From Stappia sp. 28M-7 (GTDB taxonomy: Bacteria; Pseudomonadota; Alphaproteobacteria; Rhizobiales; Stappiaceae), in the NCBI RefSeq assembly GCF_014252955.1, contig NZ_JACMIA010000001.1, positions 4,114,258 to 4,178,257 of the forward strand: a stretch of 64,000 bases of DNA, written 5' to 3'. Below, one piece after another: positions 1 to 8,687 of the stretch (positions are counted from its first letter, which is position 1; each line of letters starts with the position of its first letter). The translations under genes were made by a program, and so were the position numbers. Below the pieces are notes generated by a model, which searched no databases, was not told the DNA's origin, and saw nothing but the letters and a program-made list of their open reading frames with translations.

Positions 1-56
1 ACCTGGTCGGCGACGGCCTGCGCGATGCCCTCGACCCGAAGCTGAAGCGGAGCTGA
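1..56 (+). CDS. ABC transporter permease, C-terminal end (partial)
   Basis: Reading from base 3, the frame gives a short tail, LVGDGLRDALDPKLKRS, then TGA at 54-56. The GDGLRDALDP motif is typical of the extreme C-terminus of OppC/DppC-type peptide permeases. The gene enters from the left edge. It ends three bases before the ATG of the next ATPase gene, so it belongs to the same importer operon. Nothing further can be said because only about 17 residues are present. Confidence 0.7.
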   Translation, partial: LVGDGLRDALDPKLKRS

Positions 57-59
57 CCC

Positions 60-938
60 ATGAGCCTGCTCGAAATCCGCAATCTCAGCGTCGAATTCGA
101 CACCGCCGCCGGCCCGTTCCGCGCCCTTGCCGGTGTCGACTACACGGTCGAGGCCGGAGAGGTGCTTGCCATCGTCGGCGAAAGCGGCTCCGGCAAGTCG
201 GTCGCCATGCTGGCCCTGATGGGCTTGCTGCCCGACACGGCGACGGTCACCGCCGACAAGATGACCTTCGAGGACATAGACCTCCGGTTCTTGTCCGCAG
301 CGCGTCGGCGCCAGGTCATCGGCAAGGACATCGCGATGATCTTCCAGGAGCCGATCGCCAGCCTCAATCCGTGCTTCACGGTCGGCTTCCAGCTCGACGA
401 GGCGCTGAAGACCCACACGAAGCTCGACCGCCGGCAGCGCCGCGACCGGGTGATCGAACTGCTCACCGCCGTCGGCATTCCCGAGCCGGAACGCCGCGTC
501 GGCGCGTTCCCGCACCAAATGTCGGGCGGCCAGTGCCAGCGGGTGATGATCGCCATCGCCACCGCCTGCAATCCGAAGCTGCTGATCGCCGACGAGCCGA
601 CCACCGCGCTCGACGTCACCATCCAGAAGCAGATCCTCGACCTTTTGACCGGCCTGCAGCGCGACCACGGCATGGGCCTCATCATGATCACCCACGACAT
701 GGGTGTCGTCGCCGAGACCGCCGACCGGGTGGTCGTCCAGTATCAGGGGCGCCAGATGGAAACCGCCGACGTGCTCACCCTGTTCGAGAACCCAAGCAAT
801 CCCTACACCAAGGCGCTGCTGTCGGCCCTGCCCGAGAACGCCACCGGCGACCGGTTGCCGACCGTCGCCGATTTCGGCAGGGACTTCACGCCGGGTGCCG
901 GCAACGGGGCGGATACCGGGCGGGAGGCGCGCTCATGA
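60..938 (+). CDS. Peptide/opine-type ABC transporter ATP-binding protein (DppD/OppD-like)
   Basis: This 292-residue cytoplasmic ATPase powers a peptide/nickel/opine-class importer. Visible motifs in order are Walker A GESGSGKS near residue 40, Q-loop FQEP, ABC signature MSGGQCQR, Walker B LLIADEPTTALD, the switch His in ITHD, and a C-terminal NPYTKALL segment of the oligopeptide-HPY extension. The signature has Cys where most relatives have Met-Arg or Arg. The gene follows the permease tail by 3 bp and overlaps the next ATPase gene by ATGA, so translation is coupled. Substrate cannot be told from the ATPase; the binding protein lies outside the window. Confidence 0.9.
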   Translation: MSLLEIRNLSVEFDTAAGPFRALAGVDYTVEAGEVLAIVGESGSGKSVAMLALMGLLPDTATVTADKMTFEDIDLRFLSAARRRQVIGKDIAMIFQEPIASLNPCFTVGFQLDEALKTHTKLDRRQRRDRVIELLTAVGIPEPERRVGAFPHQMSGGQCQRVMIAIATACNPKLLIADEPTTALDVTIQKQILDLLTGLQRDHGMGLIMITHDMGVVAETADRVVVQYQGRQMETADVLTLFENPSNPYTKALLSALPENATGDRLPTVADFGRDFTPGAGNGADTGREARS

Positions 939-1771
939 GCGATGCGATCCTGAAAGTCCGCGACCTCAAGCGCGACTACGAGATCGGCGGCGGCCTGTTT
1001 TCCGCCCCCCGCCTGCTGCACGCGGTCAAGGGCGTCAGCTTCGACGTGGAACGCGGCACGACGCTGGCGGTGGTCGGCGAAAGCGGCTGCGGCAAGTCGA
1101 CCCTCGCCCGCATGCTGACGATGATCGACCAGCCGACCTCCGGCTCCATCGAGATCGACGGCAAGGCGATCGACATCGCCCGCCACGGCGTCACCCGCGA
1201 AATGCGCCAGGCGGTGCAGATCGTCTTCCAGAACCCGTACGGCTCGCTCAATCCGCGCCAGAAGATCGGCGCCGTGCTGGAAGAGCCCCTGCTGCTCAAC
1301 ACCTCGATGAGCGCGGCCGAACGGCGCGATGCGGCGCTTGCCATGCTGGAGAAGGTCGGGCTGAAGCCGGAACATTACGGGCGCTATCCGCACATGTTCT
1401 CCGGCGGCCAGCGCCAGCGCGTGGCGATTGCACGCGCGATCATGCTGCGCCCGCGCCTGCTGGTGCTGGACGAGCCGGTCTCCGCGCTCGACCTTTCGGT
1501 GCAGGCGCAGATCCTCAACCTGCTCGCCGACCTGCAGGACGAGTTCGGCCTCACCTACGTCTTCATCAGCCACGACCTGTCGGTGGTGCGCTACATCGCC
1601 GACAAGGTGATGGTGATGTATTTCGGCGAGGCGGTCGAATACGGCACGCGCGACGAGGTCTTTGAGAACCCGCAGCACGAGTACACGCGCACGCTTTTCG
1701 CGGCGACGCCAAAGGCCGATGTCGCAAGCATCCGTGCCCGGCTGGAAAAGAAGAAGGCCGCCGCCGGCTGA
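935..1771 (+). CDS. Peptide/opine-type ABC transporter ATP-binding protein (DppF/OppF-like)
   Basis: This 278-residue protein is the second ATPase of the same importer, expected to pair with the preceding one as a heterodimer on the inner membrane. It shows Walker A GESGCGKS, signature FSGGQRQR, Walker B LLVLDEPVSALD and switch FISHD. The start ATG overlaps the upstream TGA (ATGA at 935-938). The same frame is open further upstream, inside the preceding gene, but that part is out of frame with known domains. The C-terminal extension after NPQHEYT is short. It ends a co-directional operon and a convergent gene begins 42 bp later. Confidence 0.9.
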   Translation: MSDAILKVRDLKRDYEIGGGLFSAPRLLHAVKGVSFDVERGTTLAVVGESGCGKSTLARMLTMIDQPTSGSIEIDGKAIDIARHGVTREMRQAVQIVFQNPYGSLNPRQKIGAVLEEPLLLNTSMSAAERRDAALAMLEKVGLKPEHYGRYPHMFSGGQRQRVAIARAIMLRPRLLVLDEPVSALDLSVQAQILNLLADLQDEFGLTYVFISHDLSVVRYIADKVMVMYFGEAVEYGTRDEVFENPQHEYTRTLFAATPKADVASIRARLEKKKAAAG

Positions 1772-1813
1772 GTGCCGGGGCGGCGGCCCGGGTATCTGCG
1801 TCGGATCGGGCGA

Positions 1814-3043
1814 TCAGCCGCCGGCCTTGGCCTTGCTGCGCGTCGCCCGCTTGGGCGCCTCCGGCGGTGTCGGCGCGCCGTCCCCCGCCTGCGACTTGCG
1901 CTCGCGCACCGCACGGATGCGCGCGGCAAGCGACTGGGTGACCGCGCTGCCCGAGGCGCGCTCGCCCTCGGCAGCGGACACCTGCTCCGCATCGGCGACG
2001 GCCTGCAGAACCGGAGCCAGATCCTCGTCGGTTCCAAGAGAAGCGGCAACGGAAGCGGCCAGACCGGCAAGCTCCGAGCGCAGGGCAAGGAAATCATCGT
2101 TGCCGCGCAGTTCCGCCCGCAGGCGTTCGTTCTCGGTGCGCAGGCGCGCAGTCTCCCCGGCCAGCGTCTCGTCGCCCTGGGCGCCCTCCGCCAGCACCGA
2201 CAGGCGGGTGATCTCCGCCTGCGCGGCGATCAGGCGCGACTCCGCCTCGAAAAGCCGATCGTCTCTGGCCCGCAACTCCTGACGGCTGAGACCGGCGCTT
2301 CGGGCTCCCCCCGATGCCGGCTCCGCAGCCGCATCGCCTGCCTCGCCCGACTGGGCGGCACGCTCCTCGGCGCGCTTCAGCCTGCGCTTGAGCGCGGCGA
2401 TCTCGACCTCCAGCGCGGTCACCTTGGCAAGCTCGGAGGCACGGCCCATCGGATCCTCGCCAGCCTGATCGCCAGTCGGATCGCCAGCCTGCGGAACCGG
2501 CTGAGGCACAACGACGGCAGAGGGCACGGCGACCAGCGTCGGCATCCCGCCCTCGGCAGCCGCCTCCTCGCCATCCGCCTTGCCGGCCGTCGCTGTCTCC
2601 GCCGCCGCCATCAACCGCTTGAGGCTGCGCTCGAGCTCGCGGATACGGGCCTTCGCCCGCGCCAGCGCCTCGCCGCCGTCATGGATCTCGCGGCGCAGGT
2701 CTTCCTCGCGCGCCATCGCGTCGCCCAGCGCCTGATCCTTGGCGCGGAACTCGGCGCGCAGGTCGTCCGCCACCGCCTCGGCACGGTCCCGCGCGATGCG
2801 GTTTTCCGTCGCCTGCTGCTGCAGCCGCTCCAGCCCCGCCTCCAGTTTCCGGTAGTCGACCGCATGCCTGGCGCGCAGGCCGGCAATCTCGCCGCGCACA
2901 TCCGCATGGGTCATGGGTGTCGTCGCCTCGACGGCGGCACGGGTGAGCCGCACCGCACGGCGCCACACGGTCGGCATGAGCGCCACCGACAGCAGGCCGG
3001 CCAGGCAGAAGCCGAGGGCCACATACATTGCCGCTTCAATCAA
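1814..3043 (-). CDS. Membrane-anchored coiled-coil protein of unknown function
   Basis: This is a 409-residue protein I cannot assign to a named family. Residues 5-25 form one hydrophobic segment (YVALGFCLAGLLSVAL), followed by a basic patch. The remainder is rich in Glu, Ala and Arg with heptad-like spacing, best explained as long coiled coils at roughly 45-150 and 200-330. The last 25 residues are Lys/Arg/Pro-rich. The layout is a single N-terminal membrane anchor with a long helical domain, probably cytoplasmic. It lies 159 bp downstream of eipA on the same strand, so a shared envelope role is possible but inferred. No catalytic motif is visible. Confidence 0.75.
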   Translation of the reverse strand: MIEAAMYVALGFCLAGLLSVALMPTVWRRAVRLTRAAVEATTPMTHADVRGEIAGLRARHAVDYRKLEAGLERLQQQATENRIARDRAEAVADDLRAEFRAKDQALGDAMAREEDLRREIHDGGEALARAKARIRELERSLKRLMAAAETATAGKADGEEAAAEGGMPTLVAVPSAVVVPQPVPQAGDPTGDQAGEDPMGRASELAKVTALEVEIAALKRRLKRAEERAAQSGEAGDAAAEPASGGARSAGLSRQELRARDDRLFEAESRLIAAQAEITRLSVLAEGAQGDETLAGETARLRTENERLRAELRGNDDFLALRSELAGLAASVAASLGTDEDLAPVLQAVADAEQVSAAEGERASGSAVTQSLAARIRAVRERKSQAGDGAPTPPEAPKRATRSKAKAGG

Positions 3044-3202
3044 GACCGCTCACCACCGTCTGGCCCCTGAAACCTCGCAGGCCCGCATGCGCGCCTGGAG
3101 CCCGGCCGCCGCAGGCGGCCGCATCGGCACGCCTGCAAGTTTTACCATGCCTTCTGATACAAGACGCAGGGTCATGCGCCAAGCATCTCGCAAGGTCAGC
3201 TG

Positions 3203-3805
3203 TCAAAAAGGGTTCCAGGTCGGCTGGTCGGTAAACTTCAGGTAGCCGACATTGACGCCGAGACGCGCACCGACGCCGGCCCGCACCGGAACCACGTAGA
3301 TGTCGTGGTTGGACAGCACCGTCATGCCGAAGCCGCCGATCAGATAGGCGGAGCCGTTGACGCCGACATAGCGGCGGTAGATCGCCGAGGTGTCCGGCAG
3401 ATTGTAGACCAGCATCATCACCCGGGCGCCGTCGCCGCCGATGTCCCAGCCGAAGGACGGCCCCTGCCAGAACACCTTGTGGTTACCGGCGTTGCGCGTG
3501 TAGAGCTGCCCCTCGCCGTAGCGGGCACCGGCCAGCAGCGCGCCCGACCCTTCCTCGCCGAGGATGTAGCCGTTCGGCTGGCCGTATTGCGAGACCGCGC
3601 GCTCCACCACCGAGGCAAGTCCGCCCGACAGCTGGCCGAAGAAGCGGTGGCCGGCATCGACCAGTTCGCCCTGACTGTACTGCTCCGGCTGCTGCGCCCG
3701 CGCCTGCGGCACGCCCGCGGAAAGCAGCGCGGCGAGGCCGAGAACCAGCGTTGCGGCGAAGGCAGCCGCAGAACGGCGGGTGCGAAGATGGGAAAGTCGC
3801 GTCAT
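3203..3805 (-). CDS. eipA: EipA-family periplasmic envelope-integrity protein (DUF1134)
   Basis: This 200-residue secreted protein matches the DUF1134 family, whose Brucella member EipA is needed for envelope integrity. An N-terminal signal peptide (basic MTRLSHLRTRR, hydrophobic core, ARA cleavage site near residue 37) is followed by a compact small-residue-rich domain. That domain includes the GPSFGWDIGGDGAR segment and a Tyr-rich stretch leading to LIGGFGM. Length and composition fit the family. It is transcribed divergently from the YHS-like gene, with 160 bp between starts, and precedes the coiled-coil membrane gene. Family assignment is from recognised sequence pattern; function is transferred from Brucella. 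Confidence 0.85.
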   Translation of the reverse strand: MTRLSHLRTRRSAAAFAATLVLGLAALLSAGVPQARAQQPEQYSQGELVDAGHRFFGQLSGGLASVVERAVSQYGQPNGYILGEEGSGALLAGARYGEGQLYTRNAGNHKVFWQGPSFGWDIGGDGARVMMLVYNLPDTSAIYRRYVGVNGSAYLIGGFGMTVLSNHDIYVVPVRAGVGARLGVNVGYLKFTDQPTWNPF

Positions 3806-3966
3806 GATGGTCCGTCCTCAACGCTCTCATGCAAGGGAACGGCGCGAGCCTTGCGGGCGGCCGGCACGACCGGCGCCGGACGCGGGCCGCGCCGGAAACC
3901 TCCGCGGTTGCCCCCGGGCCCGCCTTGCGGGCACAGTCATCGTCCGGGGATCGCGGGACTGATTCG

Positions 3967-4461
3967 ATGTCAGAGTGTAGTCGAAATCGGAAAAGATTAT
4001 GGTGGACGGCGCACCGATACTTGCGCGCCCTCCCGGCCGTGCTGGCGCTCGCCCTTTTGGCAGGTCCCGCGCATGGCCTCGACTACGCCACCGACCCGGT
4101 TTCGGGCTATGCGCTCGGCGGCCGCGACCCGGTCGCCTATTTCATCGACCGCATGCCGCGCGAGGGCGACCGGCGCCAGGAGCTGCGCTGGGACGACACC
4201 GTGTGGATGTTCGTCAACGAGGGCAACCGCGCCGCCTTCGAGAAGGACCCGCAGATCTATGCCCCGCATCTGAAAGGCTGCGATCCGCTGGCTCTGGCGG
4301 AAGGCTTCGTCACCATCGGCAACCCGCTGATCTTCGCGCTGCATGAAGGTCGCCTGCTGCTCTTCCATTCGGAGATCAACCGCTTCCTCTTCCTCTCCGA
4401 CCCGGCCAGCCTGCTCGCCGAGGCGGAGAGCCGGGCGCGGGCGCAAGGGTGCAGCCGCTGA
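3967..4461 (+). CDS. Secreted YHS-like domain protein
   Basis: This 164-residue protein has a positively charged N-terminus and a hydrophobic segment (ALPAVLALALLAGPAHG) that looks like a signal peptide cleaved near residue 36. The mature part carries a YHS-type pattern: TDPVSGYALGGRDPVAYF, then a Trp, FVNEGNRAAFEKDP and YAPHLKGCDP. Such domains are often linked to metal handling, but the exact role is unknown. Two Cys remain in the mature chain (KGCDP and QGCSR). I chose the ATG at 3967 because it places the signal peptide at the N-terminus; the frame is open upstream without a signal. Confidence 0.65.
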   Translation: MSECSRNRKRLWWTAHRYLRALPAVLALALLAGPAHGLDYATDPVSGYALGGRDPVAYFIDRMPREGDRRQELRWDDTVWMFVNEGNRAAFEKDPQIYAPHLKGCDPLALAEGFVTIGNPLIFALHEGRLLLFHSEINRFLFLSDPASLLAEAESRARAQGCSR

Positions 4462-4622
4462 ATTCCGCCATCGCCGGATGGCTTGGCAGCATGGGAAGGG
4501 CGGTGTAACCCTTTCGCAAGGGCCGAATCGTGCCGCGCGGCGGGTTTGTGCCAGCACCGCATCGGCCACGGCCACCGGCAAGACCGTCACGCTCACTGCC
4601 AGGACATCCGCAAGGACATCGC

Positions 4623-5267
4623 ATGACCGCCATCGACGAACTCAGCGCCCTCGATCTTGCCGCCCTGGTGGCGAGCCGCGTCTGCCACGACATCATTTCT
4701 CCCGTTGGCGCAATTACCAATGGCCTTGAGGTTCTCGACGAGGAGAACAACGAGGACATGAAGGAATTCGCCATGGACCTGATCCGCAAGAGTGCGCGTC
4801 AGGCCTCGGCGAAGCTGCAGTTCGCGCGTCTTGCCTTCGGCGCTGCCGGATCGGCCGGCGCGGAGATCGACCTCGGCGATGCCCATTCGGTCGCGGCCGG
4901 CTTCCTGGCCAACGAGAAGGCGGATCTGGACTGGCAGGTGCCCCGTCTGCTGATGGCCAAGAACCGGGTCAAGCTGCTGCTCAACCTGATCCTGCTGGCC
5001 AATCAATGTGTCCCGCGCGGCGGCCTGATCACCGTCACCATGGACGGCGATGCGCAGGCGCCTACCTTCCGGTTGAAAGTAACCGGATCGACAACCAAGG
5101 TTCCTGCTCTTGTCCTCGAGATGACATCCGGCAAGGAGCCGGAGAGGATCGACGCGCATACCGTCCAGCCGGTCTATGCAGTGCTTTTGGCTCGGGAGTC
5201 GGGCATGGATTTAGAAGTCGTTAAGGAAGACGACGGAGTCAGCATTACTGCAGCCTCGATAGGTTAA
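4623..5267 (+). CDS. chpT: Histidine phosphotransferase ChpT
   Basis: ChpT passes phosphate from the hybrid kinase CckA to the response regulators CtrA and CpdR. The 214-residue protein shows the DHp-like motif SRVCHDIISPVGAI with the phospho-accepting His at residue 22. A second helix and a degenerate ATPase-like domain follow (residues about 85-210), without intact ATP-binding boxes, as in the family. Start ATG 4623 gives the normal length. It sits 130 bp upstream of cheA on the same strand, so cotranscription with chemotaxis genes is possible. It is one of three CtrA-pathway genes in the window. Confidence 0.9.
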   Translation: MTAIDELSALDLAALVASRVCHDIISPVGAITNGLEVLDEENNEDMKEFAMDLIRKSARQASAKLQFARLAFGAAGSAGAEIDLGDAHSVAAGFLANEKADLDWQVPRLLMAKNRVKLLLNLILLANQCVPRGGLITVTMDGDAQAPTFRLKVTGSTTKVPALVLEMTSGKEPERIDAHTVQPVYAVLLARESGMDLEVVKEDDGVSITAASIG

Positions 5268-5343
5268 ACTGCGTCAAAAGCACCCCAGGCTGTTTCAGTC
5301 TATCTTAACTGTTTAAGCCGCATTGTCTCTGGCAGGGATGGGT

Positions 5344-5365
5344 GGTCCGGATACAGGGTCCGGAT
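5344..5365 (+). repeat. 9-bp direct repeat ahead of cheA
   Basis: GGTCCGGAT occurs at 5344-5352 and again at 5357-5365, separated by ACAG, giving a 13-bp period 34 bp before the cheA ATG. The repeat is exact. It could be a regulator site or chance in GC-rich DNA. Confidence 0.6.
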
Positions 5366-5398
5366 CGTGTACCAGTAACCAGTCGGGTGAGTGTGGCC

Positions 5399-8164
5399 AT
5401 GGACGACCTGCTTAGCGAGTTCCTCACAGAAACGAACGAGAGCCTGGATGTCGTCGACGTCGAGCTCGTCAAGTTCGAACAGGAACCGAACAACGCGAAG
5501 ATTCTCGACAACGTTTTCCGGCTCGTTCACACGATCAAGGGTACGTGCGGCTTCCTTGGCCTGCCGCGGCTGGAAGCCCTTGCCCATGCCGGCGAAACGC
5601 TGATGGGCAAGTTCCGCGACGGCGCCAAGGTGACGCCCGACGCGGTCTCGCTCATTCTCTCCTCCATCGACCGGATCAAGGAAATCCTGGCCGAGCTGGA
5701 GGCCGCCAACGGCACCGAGCCCGCCGGCAGCGACCACGACCTGATCTCCGAGCTGGAGCGCATGGCGCTGGAAGCCGACACCCGCGGCGATGCAGCAGCC
5801 GATGACGCGGCCGAGGCCGAAGACGACGGCATGGCCCGCGGCGAGCTGGTCGAGCAGGTGCTGGAGCGCCCGCTGCGTCCCGGCGAAGTCTCCCTCGACG
5901 AGCTGGAGCGTGCCTTCCGCGAAGCCGAGGTCGAGGTCGAACTCCCCGTTTCCGCTCCCCTGACCGAGATCGAGGCCGATGCCGAGATGGAGGCGGAAGC
6001 CGCCCCGCCGGCGCCGCTCGCCCCGCGCAACCGCGCTCGCGACGAAGCTTCGGCACCGCGCGAGACCGCCGAGAAGGGCGAGAAGAAGGCATCTGTTTCG
6101 AGCCAGTCCATTCGCGTTGCGGTCGAGACGCTCGAACATCTGATGACGATGGTCTCCGAGCTGGTCCTGACCCGCAACCAGCTGCTCGAGATCGTCCGCC
6201 GTCACGAGGACTCCGAGTTCAAGGTGCCGTTGCAGCGCCTGTCGAACGTCACTGCCGAGCTGCAGGAAGGCGTCATGAAGACGCGCATGCAGCCGATCGG
6301 CAATGCCTGGCAGAAGCTGCCGCGCATCGTCCGCGATCTCAGCCAGGAACTCGACAAGCCGATCGAGCTGGAAATGATCGGCGCCGAGACCGAGCTGGAC
6401 CGGCAGGTTCTCGAGCTGATCAAGGATCCGCTCACCCACATGATCCGCAACTCCGCCGATCACGGGCTGGAGATGCCGTCCGACCGCCGCACTGCCGGCA
6501 AGCCGGAGAAGGGCACGATCACCCTGTCCGCCTATCATGAAGGCGGCCACATCATCATCGAGGTCAAGGACGACGGTCGCGGCATCGATGTCGACCGGGT
6601 CAAGGCCAAGGTGCTGGAGCGCGGGCTCGCCTCCGAGGCCGAGCTGGACAAGATGACGGATCAGCAGATCCACAAGTTCATCTTCCACGCAGGCTTCTCC
6701 ACGGCGCAGAACATCACCAGCGTCTCCGGCCGCGGCGTCGGCATGGACGTGGTGCGCAACAACGTGGAGCTGATCGGCGGCACCATCGATCTGCGCTCGG
6801 TTCCGGGCCGCGGTTCGAGCTTCATCATCAAGATCCCGCTGACGCTTGCCATCGTCTCGGCGCTCATCGTCGAGGCCGGCGGCGACCGCTTCGCCATCCC
6901 GCAGCTGTCGGTGGTCGAGCTGGTGCGCGTCCAGTCCAACTCCGAGCACCGTATCGAGCGCATCAAGGACACGCCTGTCCTGCGCCTGCGCAACAAGCTG
7001 CTGCCGCTGGTGCACATGTCGCAGTTGCTCGGCGTCGGTCCCAATGGCGGCGATCAGGAGATCGAGTCCGACACCGGCTTCATCGTGGTGATGCAGGTCG
7101 GCAGCCAGACCTTCGGCGTCGTCGTCGACGGCGTGTTCCACACCGAGGAAATCGTCGTCAAGCCGATGTCCTCCATGCTGCGCAACCTGACCATGTTCTC
7201 CGGCAACACCATCCTGGGCGATGGTGCGGTGATCATGATCATCGATCCGAACGGCGTCGCCTCGGCCATGGCAAGCCATGCCTCCAGCGTCGTCGCCGAG
7301 AACGAGCGCAAGGAAGCCGAGGACGCCATGACCTCCGCCCTCGACGGGCAGTCGACCGTGTCGATGCTGCTGTTCCGTGCCGGCTCGCCCGAGCCCAAGG
7401 CGGTGCCACTGTCGCTGGTCACCCGCCTGGAGGAGTTCGAGGTCTCCAAGATCGAGCATTCCAATGGCCGGGACCTGGTGCAGTATCGCGGCTCGCTGAT
7501 GCCGCTGGTCTACATCGAAGCCTCCCAGACACGCCGCGGCGAAGGCACCCAGCCGATGCTGGTCTTCTCCGACGCCGGCCGCTCCATGGGCCTCGTCGTC
7601 GACGAGATCGTCGACATCGTCGAGGACCGCATGCACATCGAGGTCGGCTCCGACCGGGCCGGCATCCTCGGATCGGCGGTCATCAAGGACAAGGCGACCG
7701 AGATCATCGACCTCGGCTACTACCTGCCGCAGGCCTTCGAGGACTGGTTCATGCGCAAGGAGATGGACATCGCCGCGCTGACCAAGAAGGTCCTTCTGGT
7801 CGACGACAGCGCCTTCTTCCGCAACATGCTGACGCCCGTCCTTAAGGCGGCCGGCTATGACGTCACCGCCGTCAACGGCGCGCGCCAGGCCTTCGAGCTG
7901 CTGGAGAACGGCGACACGTTCCAGGCGATCGTCAGCGACATCGAGATGCCGGAAATCAACGGCTTCGAGTTCTGCGAGGCCCTGCGTCGCGATCCGCGCT
8001 TCCGCAAGATGCCGGTTCTGGCACTGTCGGCCGTGGTCTCCCCGGCCTCCATCGAGCGCGGCCGTCAGGCCGGTTTCGACGACTATGTGGCGAAGTTCGA
8101 CCGTCCGGGGCTGATCGCCTCGCTGAAGGACCTGTTCGCCGGTGAAATGGGAATTGCGGCATGA
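5399..8164 (+). CDS. cheA: Hybrid chemotaxis histidine kinase CheA with C-terminal receiver
   Basis: CheA autophosphorylates in response to chemoreceptors and phosphorylates CheY and CheB. The 921-residue protein has an Hpt domain with His44 in LVHTIKG, then a long acidic Ala/Glu linker (about 110-235) where a P2 domain would lie. A dimerisation helix (VETLEHLMTMVSEL) and the ATPase domain follow, with N-box HMIRNSADHG, DDGRGID and SGRGVGMDVV. Two CheW-like regions and a receiver (KKVLLVDDSAFFR, SDIEMPEING) finish the chain. ATG 5399 starts directly at the Hpt domain. It overlaps cheW by ATGA at 8161-8164. The receiver may act as a phosphate sink. Confidence 0.93.
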   Translation: MDDLLSEFLTETNESLDVVDVELVKFEQEPNNAKILDNVFRLVHTIKGTCGFLGLPRLEALAHAGETLMGKFRDGAKVTPDAVSLILSSIDRIKEILAELEAANGTEPAGSDHDLISELERMALEADTRGDAAADDAAEAEDDGMARGELVEQVLERPLRPGEVSLDELERAFREAEVEVELPVSAPLTEIEADAEMEAEAAPPAPLAPRNRARDEASAPRETAEKGEKKASVSSQSIRVAVETLEHLMTMVSELVLTRNQLLEIVRRHEDSEFKVPLQRLSNVTAELQEGVMKTRMQPIGNAWQKLPRIVRDLSQELDKPIELEMIGAETELDRQVLELIKDPLTHMIRNSADHGLEMPSDRRTAGKPEKGTITLSAYHEGGHIIIEVKDDGRGIDVDRVKAKVLERGLASEAELDKMTDQQIHKFIFHAGFSTAQNITSVSGRGVGMDVVRNNVELIGGTIDLRSVPGRGSSFIIKIPLTLAIVSALIVEAGGDRFAIPQLSVVELVRVQSNSEHRIERIKDTPVLRLRNKLLPLVHMSQLLGVGPNGGDQEIESDTGFIVVMQVGSQTFGVVVDGVFHTEEIVVKPMSSMLRNLTMFSGNTILGDGAVIMIIDPNGVASAMASHASSVVAENERKEAEDAMTSALDGQSTVSMLLFRAGSPEPKAVPLSLVTRLEEFEVSKIEHSNGRDLVQYRGSLMPLVYIEASQTRRGEGTQPMLVFSDAGRSMGLVVDEIVDIVEDRMHIEVGSDRAGILGSAVIKDKATEIIDLGYYLPQAFEDWFMRKEMDIAALTKKVLLVDDSAFFRNMLTPVLKAAGYDVTAVNGARQAFELLENGDTFQAIVSDIEMPEINGFEFCEALRRDPRFRKMPVLALSAVVSPASIERGRQAGFDDYVAKFDRPGLIASLKDLFAGEMGIAA

Positions 8165-8640
8165 GGCACAACGACAATCTCGCGGCCGGTATCGACGATA
8201 CCATCCAGTATGTCACCGTCATCATCGGCGGCCAGCTCTTCGGGCTGCCGATCAGCCAGGTGCACGACGTCTTCGTTCCGGAGAGCGTGACCCGCGTGCC
8301 GCTGGCCGCTCCGGAAGTGGCAGGCGTGCTCAACCTGCGCGGCCGCATCGTCACGGCGATCGACATGCGCAAGCGCCTGCACCTGCCGGCCAGGGATGCA
8401 AACGCCCAGGTCATGGCGGTCGGCATCGAGCACAAGGGCGAGAGCTACGGCCTCGTCATCGACCAGGTTGGTGAGGTGCTGCGCCTGTCGAACGACTCGA
8501 TGGAGCCGAACCCGTCCAACCTCGACAAGCGCTGGGCGGAGATTTCCGGCGGCGTGCACCGGCTGGACGGCAAGCTGATGATCATCCTCGACGTCACCCG
8601 CCTCTTCGGAGCGATGTTCGAGCCCATGGCGGCGGCCTGA
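8161..8640 (+). CDS. cheW: Chemotaxis coupling protein CheW
   Basis: CheW links CheA to chemoreceptor arrays. This 159-residue protein is a single CheW domain: QYVTVIIGGQLFGLPISQV at the start, the conserved NLRGRIVTAIDMRKRL core near the middle, and LDGKLMIILDVTRLF near the end. It is slightly shorter than the usual 160-175 residues. The ATG overlaps the cheA stop by four bases (ATGA), indicating coupled translation and a fixed stoichiometry with CheA. Confidence 0.93.
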   Translation: MRHNDNLAAGIDDTIQYVTVIIGGQLFGLPISQVHDVFVPESVTRVPLAAPEVAGVLNLRGRIVTAIDMRKRLHLPARDANAQVMAVGIEHKGESYGLVIDQVGEVLRLSNDSMEPNPSNLDKRWAEISGGVHRLDGKLMIILDVTRLFGAMFEPMAAA

Positions 8641-8687
8641 CGCGACCAAACCGGCGAAGAGAAACCCGGCACTCGGGAGAACAAGAT

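Noticed and set aside
5304-5315. CtrA site upstream of cheA
   Set aside because: TTAACTGTTTAA has a four-base spacer between the TTAA cores, not seven, so it does not meet the consensus.
5300-7636. 778-codon open frame antisense to cheA
   Set aside because: High GC with strong third-position bias leaves antisense frames open. The translation is His/Asp/Leu-rich without any domain, and cheA is certain.
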